Assembly: GCA_004299545.1 (NCBI GenBank)
Contig: SCRB01000428.1
Location: 1 to 15,510 of the forward strand
Direction: 5' to 3'
Length of the DNA: 15,510 nucleotides
From: Rhizobiaceae bacterium
GTDB taxonomy: Bacteria; Pseudomonadota; Alphaproteobacteria; Rhizobiales; Rhizobiaceae
The notes below the pieces were generated by a model that saw nothing but the letters and a program-made list of their open reading frames with translations, ran no database searches and was not told the DNA's origin. Every line of letters begins with the position of its first letter. The stretch's first letter is position 1. A program made the position numbers and the translations under genes. This document shows positions 13,600 through 15,510 of the stretch, in pieces.

Positions 13600-15123
13600 A
13601 TGACCGCCTTCGAACTGAAAAACATCGTGAAGTCGTTCGGCGGCGTGAAGGCGCTGAAGGGCGTCGATCTTCAAATCGAATCGGGTCGTACGCATGTCCT
13701 GCTCGGCGAGAACGGCGCCGGGAAATCGACCCTTATCAAGATCCTGACAGGTGCACTGACGCCGGACGAGGGCACAATCCTGATCGACGGCGAGGCTTGC
13801 GCCTTGCGTAATCCCGAACATGCGCAGGCGATGGGCATCGCCGCCGTTTATCAGGAACCGATGATCTACCCTCATCTGAGCGTTCTTGAGAACATCTTCA
13901 TGGGGCGCGAGATCGCCGGCGCGCTCGGCTTCGTGCGGCGTGACGCGATGCGCACGAGCGTCCGTCCCGTTCTCGCCGAACTCGACCTGCCGGAAACGCT
14001 GCTTTCGCGGCCGATGTCGTCGCTCAGCCTCGGCTACCAGCAACTTGTTCTCATCGCCAAGGCGCTGGTGCAGAACGCAAGGCTGATCATTTTCGACGAG
14101 CCGACCTCCATCCTCTCGCGCGCCGAATCGCAACGCCTCTTCTCCATCATCGGCCAGCTGCGCGACGGCGGCCGGGCCATCGTCTACATCACCCACCGGC
14201 TGGAGGAAGTGCCGCAGATAGGCGATCGCGTCACCGTGCTGACCGACGGCCAGGTGACGGGCGCCTATCAGGCCGGCGAATTTTCTGAAACGACATTGCT
14301 GGAGCTGATGGCCGGCAAGAAGAGCCGCGAGATCGAAAGGGAAATCGAGGAGCACCGCGACATCGCGGCCGATGCGGTCAGGCATCCGGTGCTGACGGTC
14401 GAGAACCTTTCGCATGAGAGTTATTTCGCCGACGTGACATGGCGGATCCCCGGCGGCGTCATCACCGGCATCTACGGACTTGTCGGTTCCGGCCGCTCGG
14501 AAGTGGCGCTATCGGTCTTCGGGTTTCTTAAACCGTCAGGCGGTCGCGTCCTGCTTGACGACCGCGCGGTGGCGCCGGCCGATCCCGCCGAGGCGATCGC
14601 GCTTGGCATCGGCTATCTGCCGGAGGATCGCAAATTGCAAGGCATCTTCGCCACCAAGCCGCTGGAGAGCAATCTCACCTCCAACCGCCTCGGGGCGTTC
14701 GCCAGGACACTCGGCCTGCTCGATTTCAAGGAGCTTTTCGCGGAGGCGGGGCGGGTCATGGCGCGTTACAACATCAAGGCGCAAAGCTCTCGCACGATGC
14801 TCTCGACGCTGTCGGGAGGCAATCAGCAGAAGGGCCTGTTCGCGCGCTGGGCCGGCAAGCCCTTCAAGGTGCTGATCCTCGACGAGCCCACCCGCGGCAT
14901 CGACGTGCGCACCAAGGACGAGATCCATGACTTCATCCGCGATCTCGCCGCGCAGGGCGTCGCCGTCGTGGTGATTTCTTCCGACCTGAAGGAGGTGCTC
15001 TCGGTGAGCGACCGCATCATCGTCATGCGCGAAGGCAAGGTCGTCGACGAAGTGGCAGGGGCGCAGATGACGCCCGAACGGGTGCTCGGCTCGGCGATCG
15101 GCGCGGGAAAGGCCGCCGCATGA
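13600..15123 (+). CDS. CUT2 sugar ABC transporter ATPase (RbsA type, two nucleotide-binding domains)
   Basis: A 507-residue fused double ATPase, of normal RbsA length. Domain 1: Walker A GENGAGKST (36-44), signature LSLGYQQ (142-148), Walker B LIIFDEP (162-168), switch H199. Domain 2: degenerate Walker A GLVGSGRSE (293-301), signature LSGGNQQK (404-411), Walker B VLILDEP (424-430), and Ser at the switch position (VISSD). A weakened second domain is normal for RbsA-type proteins. ATG at 13600 was chosen; a TTG directly before it (13597) would add one residue. No good ribosome site is visible, since a stem-loop lies just upstream. The last bases overlap the permease start by 4 nt (ATGA). It energises import of the ligand of the LsrB/RhaS-like binding protein. 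Confidence 0.94.
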   Translation: MTAFELKNIVKSFGGVKALKGVDLQIESGRTHVLLGENGAGKSTLIKILTGALTPDEGTILIDGEACALRNPEHAQAMGIAAVYQEPMIYPHLSVLENIFMGREIAGALGFVRRDAMRTSVRPVLAELDLPETLLSRPMSSLSLGYQQLVLIAKALVQNARLIIFDEPTSILSRAESQRLFSIIGQLRDGGRAIVYITHRLEEVPQIGDRVTVLTDGQVTGAYQAGEFSETTLLELMAGKKSREIEREIEEHRDIAADAVRHPVLTVENLSHESYFADVTWRIPGGVITGIYGLVGSGRSEVALSVFGFLKPSGGRVLLDDRAVAPADPAEAIALGIGYLPEDRKLQGIFATKPLESNLTSNRLGAFARTLGLLDFKELFAEAGRVMARYNIKAQSSRTMLSTLSGGNQQKGLFARWAGKPFKVLILDEPTRGIDVRTKDEIHDFIRDLAAQGVAVVVISSDLKEVLSVSDRIIVMREGKVVDEVAGAQMTPERVLGSAIGAGKAAA

Positions 15124-15510
15124 GCTTGAAGGCGGGCGCGCGTCCGGACAAGCTGGCCAGGCCCCCCACTTCCATTCATGGATGGGTTCGGGCTGCCGCA
15201 CGGTTCGCCAAGGGGCGCGAGGGCGTCCTGCTGATTACCCTGTGCCTGCTCGTCATCGTGATCAGCATCGGCTCGCACGGCGCTTTCTGGGCGCCCGTCA
15301 ACCTCAACAATCTGATGGTCAGCGCCGCCGTGACCGCGATCCCCGCCATCGGCATGACGCTGGTCATCCTCACCGGCGGCATCGATGTCTCGATCGGCTC
15401 CATGCTCGGCCTTGTCGCGGCGATAGGCGGCAAGTTTTTCGAGGCCGGATGGTCGATCCCCGCCGTGGCGCCTCTGTTCTGCCTGATCGGCGCCGCGTTC
15501 GGGCTCGTCA
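15120..15510 (+). CDS. CUT2 sugar ABC transporter permease (RbsC type), 3' part outside window
   Basis: The first 130 residues of an inner-membrane permease; the frame is open at the window end. A basic cytoplasmic N-terminus of about 35 residues precedes a first membrane segment (about 36-54). Then comes the segment AIPAIGMTLVILTGGIDVSIGSMLGL (about 73-98), whose GGIDVSIGS core is diagnostic for BPD_transp_2/RbsC-like permeases. Another hydrophobic stretch begins near 113. ATG at 15120 overlaps the ATPase stop (ATGA), indicating coupled translation. No continuous start alternative is needed. Full-length members have about 310-350 residues. Confidence 0.9.
   Translation, partial: MSLKAGARPDKLARPPTSIHGWVRAAARFAKGREGVLLITLCLLVIVISIGSHGAFWAPVNLNNLMVSAAVTAIPAIGMTLVILTGGIDVSIGSMLGLVAAIGGKFFEAGWSIPAVAPLFCLIGAAFGLV

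Noticed and set aside
1..15510. An lsr-type autoinducer-2 operon (SorC/LsrR-like regulator, FGGY kinase, LsrB-like protein)
   Set aside because: No LsrF or LsrG homologue is visible, the kinases resemble EryA and D-ribulokinase rather than LsrK, the regulator heads a CUT1 operon, and the LsrB-like protein appears to lack key AI-2 contacts.
1..15510. CRISPR array, tRNA or rRNA genes, insertion sequences, phage genes
   Set aside because: No direct-repeat array, transposase or integrase motif, or tRNA-like sequence was noticed by eye on either strand; composition looks uniform throughout.

Overview
The window is a high-GC stretch with codon usage and gene families typical of an alphaproteobacterium, most likely of the Rhizobium/Agrobacterium/Brucella group (Hyphomicrobiales). 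That placement is an inference from the gene families, since no marker gene is present. It is a carbohydrate uptake and catabolism locus made of two divergent operons that face away from a 481-bp control region (12055-12535).

The leftward operon runs from 12054 down past position 1. Its order is: SorC-family regulator; Tat-type periplasmic sugar-binding protein; two CUT1 permeases; two different MalK/UgpC-type ATPases; an FGGY kinase resembling erythritol kinase EryA; a D-2-hydroxyacid dehydrogenase; a short FucA-like class II aldolase; a longer class II aldolase of the RhaD-domain type; and a second FGGY kinase of the D-ribulokinase type, cut by the window edge. Many junctions overlap or abut (ATGA, TAATG, GTGA, zero spacing), so this is one translationally coupled unit. 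The regulator probably senses a phosphorylated intermediate of the same pathway.

The rightward operon (12536 to beyond 15510) is a CUT2 ABC importer: an LsrB/RhaS-like binding protein, an RbsA-type double ATPase and the start of an RbsC-type permease.

Together the locus encodes two importers of different classes plus a kinase, dehydrogenase and aldolase set containing two kinases and two aldolases. The substrate cannot be read from sequence. Tetritols, pentitols, ketopentoses or their acids are the families' usual range. No standard pathway I know matches this exact set, so it may be an undescribed polyol or sugar-acid route.

The most unusual molecular detail is the CUT1 ATPase pair. One subunit has lost the catalytic glutamate and the switch histidine and has an altered signature motif. 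The other has a changed Q-loop and D-loop. This suggests an asymmetric heterodimeric importer motor. Other points of interest are strong stem-loops just 3' of both binding-protein genes, a palindrome centred on the -35 box of the regulator promoter, and an LsrB-like binding protein whose autoinducer-2 contact positions appear changed.
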